Shown piece by piece: positions 1 to 8,177 of a DNA stretch of 38,132 nt. Source of the DNA: an uncultured Ectothiorhodospiraceae bacterium (lineage in GTDB: Bacteria; Pseudomonadota; Gammaproteobacteria; CAMYNG01); assembly GCA_947259765.1 (NCBI GenBank), contig CAMYNG010000004.1, forward strand, positions 1-38,132. Direction: 5' to 3'. A model generated the notes under the pieces. It saw only the letters and a list, made by a program, of their open reading frames with translations, was not told where the DNA came from and did no database searches. A program made the position numbers and the translations under genes. Each line of letters begins with the position of its first letter. Within the stretch, counting starts at the first letter, position 1.

Positions 1-83
1 AATGACTCGTATAACTCTTCATACTCATTACTAAGGCGGCCATCCAGTTTCCTGTAATGAGTTTCAATTGCATTATCTATCAT
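1..83 (-). CDS. Possible 5' end of a gene leaving the window
   Basis: On the minus strand an open frame starts at ATG 83-81 and runs off the left edge without a stop. The 27 visible residues are polar and acidic, with a run ending NEYEELYES, which looks coding-like. There is no clear Shine-Dalgarno sequence just upstream. I do not recognise the product. It lies downstream of the kinase gene at 576-2171 on the same strand but is separated from it by about 490 bases, so an operon link is doubtful. Confidence 0.25.
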   Translation of the reverse strand, partial: MIDNAIETHYRKLDGRLSNEYEELYES

Positions 84-575
84 TATTTTTTCGTCAAGAT
101 GCTGGGATTATTGAGACCATAACTACTATTCGACGGAAACGTTCCTTGTTACAAAGAGGGCAATGTCCTCCTAGTACGCAAGGGTTGTTATTTATCAATA
201 AGTTATCATATCAATAGACAATATTGATATGGACAAAAGAGGAAGGTTTCCTACTATTACGCAAACGCTCACAATTCAATACCTTACACACTAAACTCGC
301 CTATCAAGGAGATGCGGGCATGGGAAAGCCACGTCTATTTGAACCAATCCATCCTGCTATTCGTGAAACACACTACAGCCACCACATTTATGGATCGTTG
401 GCGGCTATTGACCATCCGAGTTTGAATGATAGCTCACGGTGCCAACTGGTCGTTTTCTGCCGCTTGAATGAAGACCTGCAGAGGGTTGATAGAAGGGGTT
501 CATGGCTTGATACGATCCGCCAGATCAGGTCTATCTTTCTTGATATCACTGAAGATCTTGGCGCAACTTTTAGGT
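84..575. other. AT-rich gene-poor stretch
   Basis: This stretch is visibly richer in A and T than the rest of the window. No recognised gene lies here. It holds one weak plus-strand open frame (320-589), a perfect inverted repeat (207-231), and three copies of an 8-base word, TATCAATA or its complement (193-200, 209-216, 222-229). The composition and lack of clear genes suggest a decayed or acquired segment, but no insertion-sequence ends or transposase remnants could be identified. Confidence 0.4.
207..231. repeat. Perfect 10-bp inverted repeat
   Basis: Arms 207-216 and 222-231 are exact reverse complements around a 5-base spacer. The word TATCAATA inside the left arm is also present as a direct copy at 193-200, so the site carries three related half-sites. 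This could be a repressor operator or a hairpin. No T-tract follows in either direction, so a standard intrinsic terminator is unlikely. Confidence 0.6.
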
Positions 576-589
576 CTATGTACCAGTGA
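320..589 (+). CDS. Small hypothetical open frame (doubtful)
   Basis: An ATG at 320 is preceded by AAGGAG at a spacing of about 8 bases, which is a good ribosome binding site. The frame gives 89 residues and overlaps the 3' end of the convergent kinase gene by 14 bases. The product has no signal peptide, membrane segment or motif I recognise. The same frame stays open upstream to 224 but without a better start. The ribosome binding site is the only positive evidence; chance openness is equally likely. Confidence 0.2.
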   Translation: MGKPRLFEPIHPAIRETHYSHHIYGSLAAIDHPSLNDSSRCQLVVFCRLNEDLQRVDRRGSWLDTIRQIRSIFLDITEDLGATFRSMYQ

Positions 590-2171
590 CATAGTTTTCT
601 TTGTATTCAGTTCGGGAGGCGCAATCGGTTTCGTTCAGAGTGAACCAAAACGTCGAGCCTTGGCCAACTTTGGAGTCGGCCCAAATTCGTCCTCGATGTC
701 TTTGAATTATTCGATTCACTGTGGCCAGGCCAATTCCTGTACCTTCAAACTCGTTGCTGCTATGCAAGCGTTGAAAGGGGTTGAAAAGTTTTTCCACGTA
801 GTGCATATCAAACCCTGCTCCGTTATCTCGAACATAGATAACTGGGTCGTGGTTATCGGAAGTTTGACCGAACTCAATCGTAGCGTGAGGCGTTTTACCG
901 GTAAATTTCCATGCATTGCCTAGCAAATTCTCCAGAACAACATGTAAAAGCTTCTCATCGCCGATTACCTGAACTCCCATTTGAATTTTTATTTCAACAT
1001 CACGATTAGAATCGGAACTATAAAGCGAGTCTATAACCTTGCTCGCAATGTCGCTTAAATTGACTGTTTTAGGTTTTGGCTCGGTGCGGGTAATTCTTGA
1101 AAGTTGTAATAGGCTGTCAATAAGATGCCCCATTTGTTGCGATCCGGCCCGGATACGGGCGAGATAGTCTTTTCCTGTGTCATCTAATTGGGCGGAATAG
1201 TCCTCCATTAACGCCTGGCTGAATCCATCGATACCGCGTAGCGGTGCACGCAAGTCGTGGGATACGGAGTATGAAAACGATTCCAACTCCCTGTTGGCGA
1301 GAACAAGTTCTTCTGTACGTCGGTTGACTTGTGTCTCAAGCTCTTTGTTGAAACTTTTTATTTTTTCTTCTGCTTGTTTCATCGGGGTGATGTCTGTTGA
1401 AACACCACAGACTGCATATAACTCGTCGTTTTCATTGAATAACGGAAACTTTATCGACAAGTAGGTGTGGTTGCCGTCCTCTAAGGGAATGATTTCCTCG
1501 CATCGAAATTCAGAACCGGAATTGACAACGTTAGCATCGTTTATGCGAAGTATTTCTGCGGCTTCCGCCGGGAAGAAATCGAAATCAGTTTTGCCAAGAA
1601 CCTCGTTTAGCTTGGTGTTGAATAGTTCTTCGTAATGACGGTTTACAAAAATGTACTTGCCTTGAATGCTTTTGATGTAAATGACAGCAGTTGCATTCTC
1701 TATTACACCACTTAACAGGTTTTCACTGCGGCGTAGCGCCGCCTCGGTTCGTTTGCGTTCGCGAATTTCCTTGTTTAATTCATCGATTTTCTCGTTCAGA
1801 GCAACGAACCCACTGCTCGCGTTGTGCCTGGGAGTGCAACGTAGAAAGATGGTAGCGTGCTCGGATTCGCAACTGCGCTGCAGCAGGCCGCCGTCGCATC
1901 GGAATGGAAGTTCTGATGCATCGCTTAACCGAAACGTGATTGCGCCCACGATGCGTTCGGATGACGAAGAACACATGCGTAAGAATTCATTTAATTCCGA
2001 TTCAGGCGTGCTGGCAAAATCGGCAACTTTACACTCCGAAAGGTCTTCGCGGCTTTTTCCAACGATAATGTCGGCGGCACGGTTAGCGGATAAAATGTTT
2101 CCCTGCATGGAGATCAGAAAACTGGGCTCAGGTAAAAGTCTGGCCAGACTGCGAAATTGTTCAGGAGTCAT
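576..2171 (-). CDS. Soluble PAS-PAS sensor histidine kinase
   Basis: The 531-residue protein is a hybrid-free sensor histidine kinase. It has an N-terminal PAS-like region (about 1-110), a short coiled coil (about 120-145), a second PAS domain with its PAC tail (about 145-265, ending GVSTDIT), and a second coiled coil leading into the dimerisation domain. The phospho-acceptor is His305 in [10 protein letters not shown]. The ATPase domain shows the N-box [11 protein letters not shown] near 415, the G1 box DNGAGF and the G2 box GTGIGLA. No membrane segment is present, so it should sense a cytoplasmic signal. The transmitter resembles those of the bacteriophytochrome type. Its start ATG overlaps the stop of the MetOD1 gene upstream by 4 bases, so the two are translationally coupled. 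No intact response-regulator gene is seen nearby. Confidence 0.9.
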   Translation of the reverse strand: MTPEQFRSLARLLPEPSFLISMQGNILSANRAADIIVGKSREDLSECKVADFASTPESELNEFLRMCSSSSERIVGAITFRLSDASELPFRCDGGLLQRSCESEHATIFLRCTPRHNASSGFVALNEKIDELNKEIRERKRTEAALRRSENLLSGVIENATAVIYIKSIQGKYIFVNRHYEELFNTKLNEVLGKTDFDFFPAEAAEILRINDANVVNSGSEFRCEEIIPLEDGNHTYLSIKFPLFNENDELYAVCGVSTDITPMKQAEEKIKSFNKELETQVNRRTEELVLANRELESFSYSVSHDLRAPLRGIDGFSQALMEDYSAQLDDTGKDYLARIRAGSQQMGHLIDSLLQLSRITRTEPKPKTVNLSDIASKVIDSLYSSDSNRDVEIKIQMGVQVIGDEKLLHVVLENLLGNAWKFTGKTPHATIEFGQTSDNHDPVIYVRDNGAGFDMHYVEKLFNPFQRLHSSNEFEGTGIGLATVNRIIQRHRGRIWADSKVGQGSTFWFTLNETDCASRTEYKENYVTGT

Positions 2172-2791
2172 TCTTCTTCATACACACTTTGAAAGTATTC
2201 TCGGCCTTCCTCTGATTTTGATCCTGGGGACGGATTGAGATAAATGGTGACCTGGCAGCCAGGTGCACCGCTGGCGATAGTTTTGTCGAGCACTACGCGG
2301 GCATATCCCAGATTGTCGGCCGTGATGCTGCCAAAAACGTTTGAGGTCATCATACAGAGGGACTGGCGGTCTTGAACTTTGTCGCCGAACGGACAAGCAC
2401 GGTTCCCAAGTACGATTTTTTTATCATCGCTCTCCAATACAAAGAAGTCGCCTTGAATGCGATCCTTTAAATCCACCAAAACGGCCTCAACCTGATTGCG
2501 ATCCAGTTTTGTTGTGCCGAGGGCCGTTCGATATTCATGGTTGAGCTGCCGTCCAATACTCTGGCCAACAACGCTAATGAAGCCGGATGCCTCTTCGAGT
2601 CCGACCACGTCCTGCAGTGTTCCTGATAATTCCCGGAGTAGATTGCGTAGAAAGATATCGCGTTCCAGAGGTATATCGAGTTTGCTGACGTCGATGGGCT
2701 TGGTTTTGGGGCTCGTCATGGGAATGAATCCGTTCGTCGCGACAAAATAGTGTGGTATTTGGAGTCCCTGAGCTATGCGGCGGGCGAGCAT
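2168..2791 (-). CDS. MetOD1-domain protein, probable sensor partner
   Basis: A protein of up to 207 residues. The C-terminal half, with ACPFG, LCMM and GCQVTIYL, matches the pattern of the methanogen output domain 1 family (MetOD1, PF18546), whose members carry conserved cysteines and occur in signal-transduction proteins. The 4-base overlap with the following PAS-PAS kinase gene suggests that it senses a ligand or redox signal for that kinase; this is inference. The start is uncertain: the first 24 residues look unlike the rest, and an ATG at 2719 (beginning MTSPKTKP) is a reasonable alternative, although neither start has a strong ribosome binding site. The family call rests on recognition of the cysteine pattern and should be tested with a profile search. 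Confidence 0.7.
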   Translation of the reverse strand: MLARRIAQGLQIPHYFVATNGFIPMTSPKTKPIDVSKLDIPLERDIFLRNLLRELSGTLQDVVGLEEASGFISVVGQSIGRQLNHEYRTALGTTKLDRNQVEAVLVDLKDRIQGDFFVLESDDKKIVLGNRACPFGDKVQDRQSLCMMTSNVFGSITADNLGYARVVLDKTIASGAPGCQVTIYLNPSPGSKSEEGREYFQSVYEEE

Positions 2792-2923
2792 TCCTAACTA
2801 CTTGTTGCTGCGTGTAATTCTTCTTCAATACTAGCCGATGCGGCATGAAAGACAAGCGGGGATTGGCGGAAAATGGTGTTACCCGAAAGCGCAATTAGTC
2901 GAATTTTACAGAGATCGGAGAGC

Positions 2924-2952
2924 AGTATAACCTGTTGAAAATAAACACTAAA
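2924..2952 (-). promoter_or_regulatory. Possible sigma-70 promoter of the MetOD1-kinase operon
   Basis: Reading the minus strand, a -10-like TATACT lies at 2929-2924, and 17 bases upstream is a poor -35 (TTTAGT, 2952-2947) within an A/T-rich tract. The -10 matches 5 of 6 consensus bases; the -35 matches 3. The position, about 130 bases before the gene start, is plausible but the call is weak. Confidence 0.3.
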
Positions 2953-3051
2953 AAATTTTTGCCAAATTGTAACCCGGAAGGGGGCTGAGTCGTCTCAATG
3001 GCGAGTCCCGCAAAAAGCGGCTCGAAGTTAACCATATATAAGGAGACAAAC

Positions 3052-3420
3052 ATGAAGCTTCACAATAGAACTTACCTGGCATTATCCATGGGCGTGGGAA
3101 TTTTCCTTTCCGGGTGCGCGGCAACACATCACACCTCCATCATGCCGCGGGCCGATGGCAGCTACGACATGGTGTCTACGGATTCGCGTGAGGACGATGC
3201 GTACAAAAACGCAGAACGTGACGCCGAAGACTACTGCAAGCAGAAGAAAAAGGAATTTGTCGCTATGAGCCATGATTCGAAATATCAGGGCGTAGATAAG
3301 AAGGAAAAGCAGGAGGTGGGGGCGACCGATGTCGCCATGGCATGGGTAACCGGCTCATCGCATAAAAATGACCGTTCGGATGACTACAAAGTCACCATGC
3401 ACTTCAAATGTGAGGAATAA
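3052..3420 (+). CDS. Small outer-membrane-type lipoprotein
   Basis: The start is ATG 3052, preceded by AAGGAG at 7 bases; an in-frame upstream ATG at 2998 has no such site and would spoil the signal peptide. The 122-residue product has a basic N-terminus, a hydrophobic stretch and the lipobox LSGC with Cys22 as the lipidated residue. The following residue is Ala rather than Asp, so by the Lol rule it should go to the outer membrane. The mature part is charged (a run of Asp/Lys/Glu) and has two further cysteines, one in EDYCKQ and one four residues from the end, which could form a disulfide. Function unknown. It stands alone, with a hairpin just downstream. Confidence 0.75.
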   Translation: MKLHNRTYLALSMGVGIFLSGCAATHHTSIMPRADGSYDMVSTDSREDDAYKNAERDAEDYCKQKKKEFVAMSHDSKYQGVDKKEKQEVGATDVAMAWVTGSSHKNDRSDDYKVTMHFKCEE

Positions 3421-3432
3421 GTATGGCAGCGA

Positions 3433-3450
3433 GCGCCCCGAGTGGGGCGC
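3433..3450 (+). terminator. GC-rich hairpin after the lipoprotein gene
   Basis: GCGCCCC (3433-3439) and GGGGCGC (3444-3450) form a 7-bp stem with a 4-base GAGT loop 12 bases after the lipoprotein stop. There is no T-tract after it, so it may be only a 3'-end stabilising hairpin rather than a complete intrinsic terminator. The remaining gap to 3706 holds no gene that I can support. Confidence 0.45.
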
Positions 3451-3706
3451 CGCGGCCTGCCTCGTTCGACGCGGTGATTCATCCGGAAATCCGCTGAAGA
3501 AGTTGTCGGTAGCGGGGTAAGGGCCATTTAGGCGCCTTGTGCGTCAGGTAAAACCACAAAAAATACTTAAAAAACAAAAAGTTAAATGTTTTCGCCGTGC
3601 CGGCGGACTAATACCAACAGCCAGTTTCTCTTCAGCAGGCTTCATGTTATACATGCTATAAATAACAAGTTACAAATGAAGCCATACACAGTCGAGGTGA
3701 GGAGTT

Positions 3707-6601
3707 GTGGGACTTCTCGACGAATTAAAACAACAAGCCGAGCAAAAGAGAGATATTGTCGCCAGGGCCGAGGCGGACCAGGAAGCGCGTTATGATGTCT
3801 TCCGTGAGTCCATTCAGCCGAAAATGGTGCAATTGTTCAGCTATCTTTCGGAGATTGTTGAACAACTGAATTTCGTAGATAGCTCAATCCGCGTGTCTTA
3901 CCCGATCAAGACCTACGCGGCACTTTCAGAGCTTCAGCAGAAAGATTATAAAATTCGTGCCGACAGTATGGAGGGCATGAAGAAAATCGATTTTTCCTTT
4001 GAATGTATCGGCGAAGGCCGCGTTGAGTTCGATGTTGAAAATAAACTGTATATCGATCGCCTTGAAGAATACCTCAACTCCGTAAGGCTGACCTATGTCT
4101 GCAACAAGTACAAGGATAGTCGGCATAACGTAACTTCCGCACGCTTTCGCGTTGACAATCACGTCCCGGTCAGCTTCCAGTTCGTCGCGGATATCGACGC
4201 CGGAACAATTCGTGTGGAGATCAGGAACTACCACAACCTCCATATCGATCGTTTCACCGTAGATCCTCAATCAATTGACGAAGCCTTTCTCGATCAATTG
4301 GGCAAGTTTATTGTTCGGCAGGACTCTAGTGTCTTTCAGCTGGAAATTTCCGATGAAGAGCGAAATCAGATTCGTCAACGCCTCAACAGCACGGGGGCGG
4401 ACAAATCCAGCAAGAAGAAGGCAGCCGCGGCCAAGCGATTAACCAGGAAAGCTGCGAAGAAAAAGAGCGCCACGGCAGCGAAAAAGAAAACCAGTAAGAA
4501 GAAAAAACTAAACAAAGAGGTTGCTAAAATAGGCTTGCCTGATGAGCAGCCGACCGCAGGTGAACAAGAAGCTGAAATTTCAGGGTCACGTAGCGCAGAT
4601 ATGATGGAGCGCGCTGCGAAACTGGCAGCAAAACGTTCACAAGACTCAGTGGAGATGAAAATTGCACCGGTTGATCGTGCTGCGGCTGACTCTGATTTTG
4701 AAATTGCTTCTGATGCACCGGCCGAATCACAACCAACTGTGCACGATGCGGCGCCGAAACCTCAACCTGAACCTCAAGCCGGACTCAAATCTGAGCCAGA
4801 ATCGAAACTGGTACCGAAGTCGGAATTGAAACCAGAACTAGAACCAGAACCGCAGCAGGAACCAGAACCGGCTAGCGCAACTGTTAAAGAAACAGTCCAG
4901 GATCGAGATGTCGATGACGATCTAAGTGAGTTCGAATTGAAGTTTTCGGCACTACCGGCCGCCTACAAACCCTATGAATCTCTTGGTGACTCAGGTCAGT
5001 CATTAATCCAACGGCTTTCTGATCTTGAGCCGTTCCCGGAGCAACTACTCAAGGAAGCCGGACAAACACTTGAAGAGCTAAACAAGACAACCCTGGACGT
5101 AGAGGAACGTATCGCGTTGGCGACGGCTATCTTTGGCCTGATTTATCCCGTGCTTAATGAGATCTACCATGAACGAGCCAAAGTTTATGCGCCCAAGGAA
5201 AACCAGGTAGAAGAAGGTCTTCTGGAGTCCGCTATTGAGGTGGTGGACGAGGTTGCAACGGCGTACAAGCACGCGTTTACAAGCATGTATTCCGTTAGTC
5301 GTTCGCGGTTTGAATCTGTTGCCTCTGAGCTAAAGGTCTGGGCTTTTCGTGTTCTTGAGCTGATTCGCCTTGAACAACGTCTGCGTGCTTTGCGTTACCA
5401 AAAATTACCGCGCGCCGCTTGGCTGGATTGTAACCAAGTTTTCTTTTCCATGCTGTTGCACAATGCTATCGATGACAAATTCAATATGATGACATTGATA
5501 GGCGTTGTGGATTCGAAAGAGAAGGCGATACAAGCCGGCGAGCAGGAGAGTACGCTGAGACGGGTGTATCTATCAGTTCAGCTGTTTGGCGTGCTTGATG
5601 TTATAACCTGGCCGGCATCGTTGTTCTTTTTCTCGGACGCTTACCTTGAAGAACAGAAAAACGGACTCATAATCGAGCAGGATAGCGGCGAAGTGCTTAA
5701 ACCGGGATGTTTAGTCACGTTTTTACGAAACGACGGGCCGCCACTTCATAAACGCAGCGATGCGATACCGGCGCCCGCATTGCGCATTGATTTTTCTGCA
5801 TTGCTTAACAAGATTGTAGAAGAGCATGAAACGCTCGCCAATATGATGTTTTTAAATAATGTTGATGAGGGAAAACTGTCTCCGGCACTGGCAAGTCTGG
5901 GGGAGCAGGATCGTATCCCAATTTTGGAAATGATATTGCTCGCATTACAACGTCGCGAACGTAAACATATTCGACATTCGGTGTTTGGCACCGAGAAAGT
6001 GCTGGTTCATTTCGGCTTTGCGACCTGCTTCACTAATCTTTCCGGATTTGCAAAACCTGATGAAGACAATTTTGAAAAATCGGCACAAAATGTTGAATTA
6101 ATACAAGCCAAGTCAATACAGCTTGCGGAGAGTCACCCGCCGTTTGCGTCGGTGCCGTGGAAGATACTCAACTTTTCCACCGGCGGGCTTTTGATCGCGA
6201 CCGAAACCGGACGGTTTACCAGCCCCCTGCAAGTTGGACAGTTAACGGCGTTTAAACCCAGCGATAGCCTGAGTTCGCCATTGATGGGTTTTATTGGTCG
6301 TATCCAACGTCCTGTTGATCATCAAACTGAGATCAGTGTAATTCGTATGGCCAAACATGCTGAGGCGGCGTTGGCACAGGACCACGTTGCGGTTCGTGAT
6401 GAAACAGGTAAACCTGTAATTCTCATGCAGGACTTCGAGGGCCGTTGGCAGGTGATTTCCTTACATGAATACGGTTATACAACCGGTACTCCGCTTAAAC
6501 TGATCCGTGCAAATGGCGTGCGAATCTTGTTGCGACTTGGGGATATCTGGATGACCAAACGTGACTTTACGGTTTTCGAGGCACGTTCAGCCAGTCTTTA
6601 A
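3707..6601 (+). CDS. Large protein with C-terminal PilZ-like signature
   Basis: This is a 964-residue cytoplasmic protein I cannot name. The start is GTG 3707, with GAGGTGAGGAG just before it. Residues 1-225 form an N-terminal domain beginning with a short coiled coil. Residues about 226-275 are a Lys/Ala-rich linker like those of histone-H1-like proteins. Residues about 340-395 are a Pro/Glu-rich linker. Residues about 400-964 form one or more mostly helical domains. Near the end lie RKHIR (752-756) and NFSTGG (822-827), which fit the RxxxR and [DN]xSxxG halves of the PilZ cyclic-di-GMP site but are farther apart than usual. A c-di-GMP-binding role is therefore possible but unproven. There are no membrane segments. 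The gene stands alone, facing the diiron oxygenase gene with 11 bases between them. Confidence 0.7.
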   Translation: MGLLDELKQQAEQKRDIVARAEADQEARYDVFRESIQPKMVQLFSYLSEIVEQLNFVDSSIRVSYPIKTYAALSELQQKDYKIRADSMEGMKKIDFSFECIGEGRVEFDVENKLYIDRLEEYLNSVRLTYVCNKYKDSRHNVTSARFRVDNHVPVSFQFVADIDAGTIRVEIRNYHNLHIDRFTVDPQSIDEAFLDQLGKFIVRQDSSVFQLEISDEERNQIRQRLNSTGADKSSKKKAAAAKRLTRKAAKKKSATAAKKKTSKKKKLNKEVAKIGLPDEQPTAGEQEAEISGSRSADMMERAAKLAAKRSQDSVEMKIAPVDRAAADSDFEIASDAPAESQPTVHDAAPKPQPEPQAGLKSEPESKLVPKSELKPELEPEPQQEPEPASATVKETVQDRDVDDDLSEFELKFSALPAAYKPYESLGDSGQSLIQRLSDLEPFPEQLLKEAGQTLEELNKTTLDVEERIALATAIFGLIYPVLNEIYHERAKVYAPKENQVEEGLLESAIEVVDEVATAYKHAFTSMYSVSRSRFESVASELKVWAFRVLELIRLEQRLRALRYQKLPRAAWLDCNQVFFSMLLHNAIDDKFNMMTLIGVVDSKEKAIQAGEQESTLRRVYLSVQLFGVLDVITWPASLFFFSDAYLEEQKNGLIIEQDSGEVLKPGCLVTFLRNDGPPLHKRSDAIPAPALRIDFSALLNKIVEEHETLANMMFLNNVDEGKLSPALASLGEQDRIPILEMILLALQRRERKHIRHSVFGTEKVLVHFGFATCFTNLSGFAKPDEDNFEKSAQNVELIQAKSIQLAESHPPFASVPWKILNFSTGGLLIATETGRFTSPLQVGQLTAFKPSDSLSSPLMGFIGRIQRPVDHQTEISVIRMAKHAEAALAQDHVAVRDETGKPVILMQDFEGRWQVISLHEYGYTTGTPLKLIRANGVRILLRLGDIWMTKRDFTVFEARSASL

Positions 6602-6612
6602 CGGTCTTGCTT

Positions 6613-7497
6613 TTATATCTGTTCTTCCGTTCCAATCCCGATTCCCAGTTCTTTCAATAACGTCAGTGCACGGCGCGTGAGTGTTGTGACCAATTGCTGC
6701 CGGTAGGGGTTTTGCCTTGCCGCCAGTTCCCAGTTGCGACTGTTGGTCAGTCCAGCCAGGTCGTAGATTTCAGCGGTTGGATAGAAGAGGGCATCGACGA
6801 ACTGCTTGATCACCCGGTTCATAATCGGTCGTAATCCGAACCGATACCAGGATGATTGCGTTTCAAGTTGCAGCTTGAGAATGTTTTCAGCATGGCTGGT
6901 ATGACGTGCCTCATCCACAACATGGATGTGCGTTATGTCGTATATGGTGCGACAAACTTCGCTGCGGTGTTGAAGAATATACCGGTTAAAGCTGTCCGGC
7001 AGCGTTTCACCCACCAGTACTGCTACCCAGAAAAATGATGAGTTAAGCGGTACATGACGGGCGATAAGGTTGGCCCAACGAAGCTTGAAAAACCGGTTTG
7101 CAGGTCGGGTCAGGCCGCTCCGTTGGATCAGTTCCAGGAACATCAGGCTATGCCCGGCTTCCTCGCGAAGCTCGTGTAAATGATAGCTTGTCAGTGTCGA
7201 CGATGAGCTGTCGTTGGCAAGTGATTGACTGATTCGGAGCATGAACACACTTTCCAACCACAGACCGGCAGAGACCAGATGCAGGAACTCAAACTGGGAC
7301 AGGCGCCGGCGTTGTGGATCGGAAAGGCGTTGATAGGCCGGCGAACCATAAAGGGACAGGCCGGTTTCCGGTAGCCAATACTGATTCTGCTCCAGTGCTT
7401 GCCAGTTGATACGGGCGAGAGGATCGACGTACGGCGTACTGTTTTTGCTGAGGTGTTCGTCCAGCGATAATAAAGCGGATGGATTGGAGTCGGGCAT
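6613..7497 (-). CDS. AurF-type diiron oxygenase
   Basis: The 294-residue protein fits the p-aminobenzoate N-oxygenase AurF family (PF11583), a ferritin-like four-helix fold with a carboxylate-bridged diiron centre. All expected ligands are visible in the right order: Glu82, Glu113 and His116 (in EEAGH), Glu164 (in GETLPD), and His192, Glu196 and His199 (in DEARHTSHA). Spacings resemble those of AurF, including the extra third histidine. AurF itself oxidises an aryl amine to a nitro group; the substrate here is unknown. No biosynthetic genes flank it, so it is unlikely to be part of a natural-product cluster. Many gammaproteobacteria carry such solitary members. It is convergent with the 964-residue gene. 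Confidence 0.85.
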   Translation of the reverse strand: MPDSNPSALLSLDEHLSKNSTPYVDPLARINWQALEQNQYWLPETGLSLYGSPAYQRLSDPQRRRLSQFEFLHLVSAGLWLESVFMLRISQSLANDSSSSTLTSYHLHELREEAGHSLMFLELIQRSGLTRPANRFFKLRWANLIARHVPLNSSFFWVAVLVGETLPDSFNRYILQHRSEVCRTIYDITHIHVVDEARHTSHAENILKLQLETQSSWYRFGLRPIMNRVIKQFVDALFYPTAEIYDLAGLTNSRNWELAARQNPYRQQLVTTLTRRALTLLKELGIGIGTEEQI

Positions 7498-7661
7498 GCA
7501 TTTCCCCAGCTGGGTGTCGTGGTGATTGTATGTCAGGCCGACGCTGTTTTCATCTGCGGGCTCTCAGGGTGGATTGCCGGGACATTGCGCAGCGAGGGGT
7601 TCTGGTTTAATCTTGCCGCTCGCCGACGGTCGGGAACTTGATGTCATAGGCCGTTTGCCCG

Positions 7662-7752
7662 GGAGAGGTGTCCGAGTGGTTGAAGGAGCACGCCTGGAAA
7701 GTGTGTATACGGTAATCCCGTATCGAGGGTTCGAATCCCTCTCTCTCCGCCA
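7662..7752 (+). tRNA. tRNA-Ser(GGA)
   Basis: The sequence folds as a class II tRNA with a long variable arm, and closely follows the Escherichia coli tRNA-Ser(GGA) pattern. The acceptor strand GGAGAGG (7662-7668) pairs with TCTCTCC (7742-7748), with one G-U pair. The anticodon loop reads CTGGAAA, giving anticodon GGA. The T-arm has GTTCGAATC, the discriminator base is G7749 and CCA is encoded (7750-7752). It reads UCC and UCU serine codons. It is followed directly by a strong hairpin. Confidence 0.96.
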
Positions 7753-7754
7753 TA

Positions 7755-7797
7755 CACAAAGACAAAGGGCCTTTGGAAAAGGCCCTTTGTCTTTGTG
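7755..7797 (+). terminator. 20-bp perfect hairpin after tRNA-Ser
   Basis: Arms 7755-7774 and 7778-7797 are perfect reverse complements of 20 bases around a 3-base loop (GGA). It starts three bases after the tRNA CCA end. The right arm is T-rich in places but no uninterrupted T-tract follows. It most likely ends or protects the tRNA transcript; because it is symmetric it would form in both directions. Confidence 0.7.
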
Positions 7798-7800
7798 AAG

Positions 7801-7913
7801 GACGCGGTACGAGTTTCCAGGCACGAGGAAAGGCAAATCAAACCAAGCCGCTGTGAAGTCATTGGTTCACGACGGGTTTTCCTCGTAACTCGCACCTCGT
7901 CCCTGATTTTAAT
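7801..7913. repeat. Degenerate ACGAGG inverted repeats between tRNA and ffs
   Basis: The spacer carries ACGAG-like words facing each other: ACGAG and ACGAGGAAA (7823-7831) on the left, and TTTCCTCGT (7878-7886), CTCG and CCTCGT on the right. The 9-base arms ACGAGGAAA/TTTCCTCGT are exact complements about 46 bases apart. Similar short ACGAGG-rich words form dispersed repeats in many proteobacterial genomes, so this may be a small repetitive element, or structure in the upstream part of the ffs transcript. No gene is seen here. Confidence 0.4.
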
Positions 7914-8025
7914 GGTGACTCGCGTCGGTCCCCTCGCGACGATAAGCCGTGAACCCGGTCAGGCCTGGAAGGGAGCAGCCGCAGCGGTGGATTCGGGCGC
8001 CGGGGTGTGGCTGGCGTGAGTTGCC
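7914..8025 (+). ncRNA. ffs: 4.5S signal recognition particle RNA
   Basis: The conserved tip of bacterial SRP RNA is present: GGTCAGGCCTGGAAGGGAGC, followed by AGCAGCC and, on the other arm, GGGTGTGGCTGGC. This is the helix-8 region with the GGAA tetraloop and asymmetric loop bound by Ffh. The outer arms GGTGACTCGCG and the terminal GGCGTGAGTTGCC pair to close a hairpin of about 112 bases; the ends are set by this pairing and are approximate. It serves membrane-protein targeting. Its place just before dnaX is conserved in gammaproteobacteria. Confidence 0.92.
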
Positions 8026-8177
8026 TCCCTATATCAAGGGGCTAGGGGCGAGTTTCTAGGGGTGGAAATTCAGGGACTTGAGTGAATCTGCCTACAGTCT
8101 CTCTAGTGCCTTGCTGCTTATCCGGCTAGAATGTCGCCTTTGCTGGTCTTAACCTTCAAGGCGTACGTTATTTTTCA

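Noticed and set aside
495..590. Minus-strand fragment resembling a response-regulator or other regulatory protein (FSDIKKDRPDLADRI)
   Set aside because: Only about 30 codons, overlapping the kinase 3' end and ended by a TGA; a second short coding-like piece follows in the same frame, but there is no start, ribosome binding site or recognisable domain. It could be a gene remnant, but the evidence is too thin.
7526..7895. Open frames of 83-90 codons on both strands over the tRNA-Ser region
   Set aside because: They are translations across tRNA-Ser and its hairpin. The antisense peptide with RERDSNPRYG/GERGIRTLDTG is a well-known false protein produced by serine tRNA genes.
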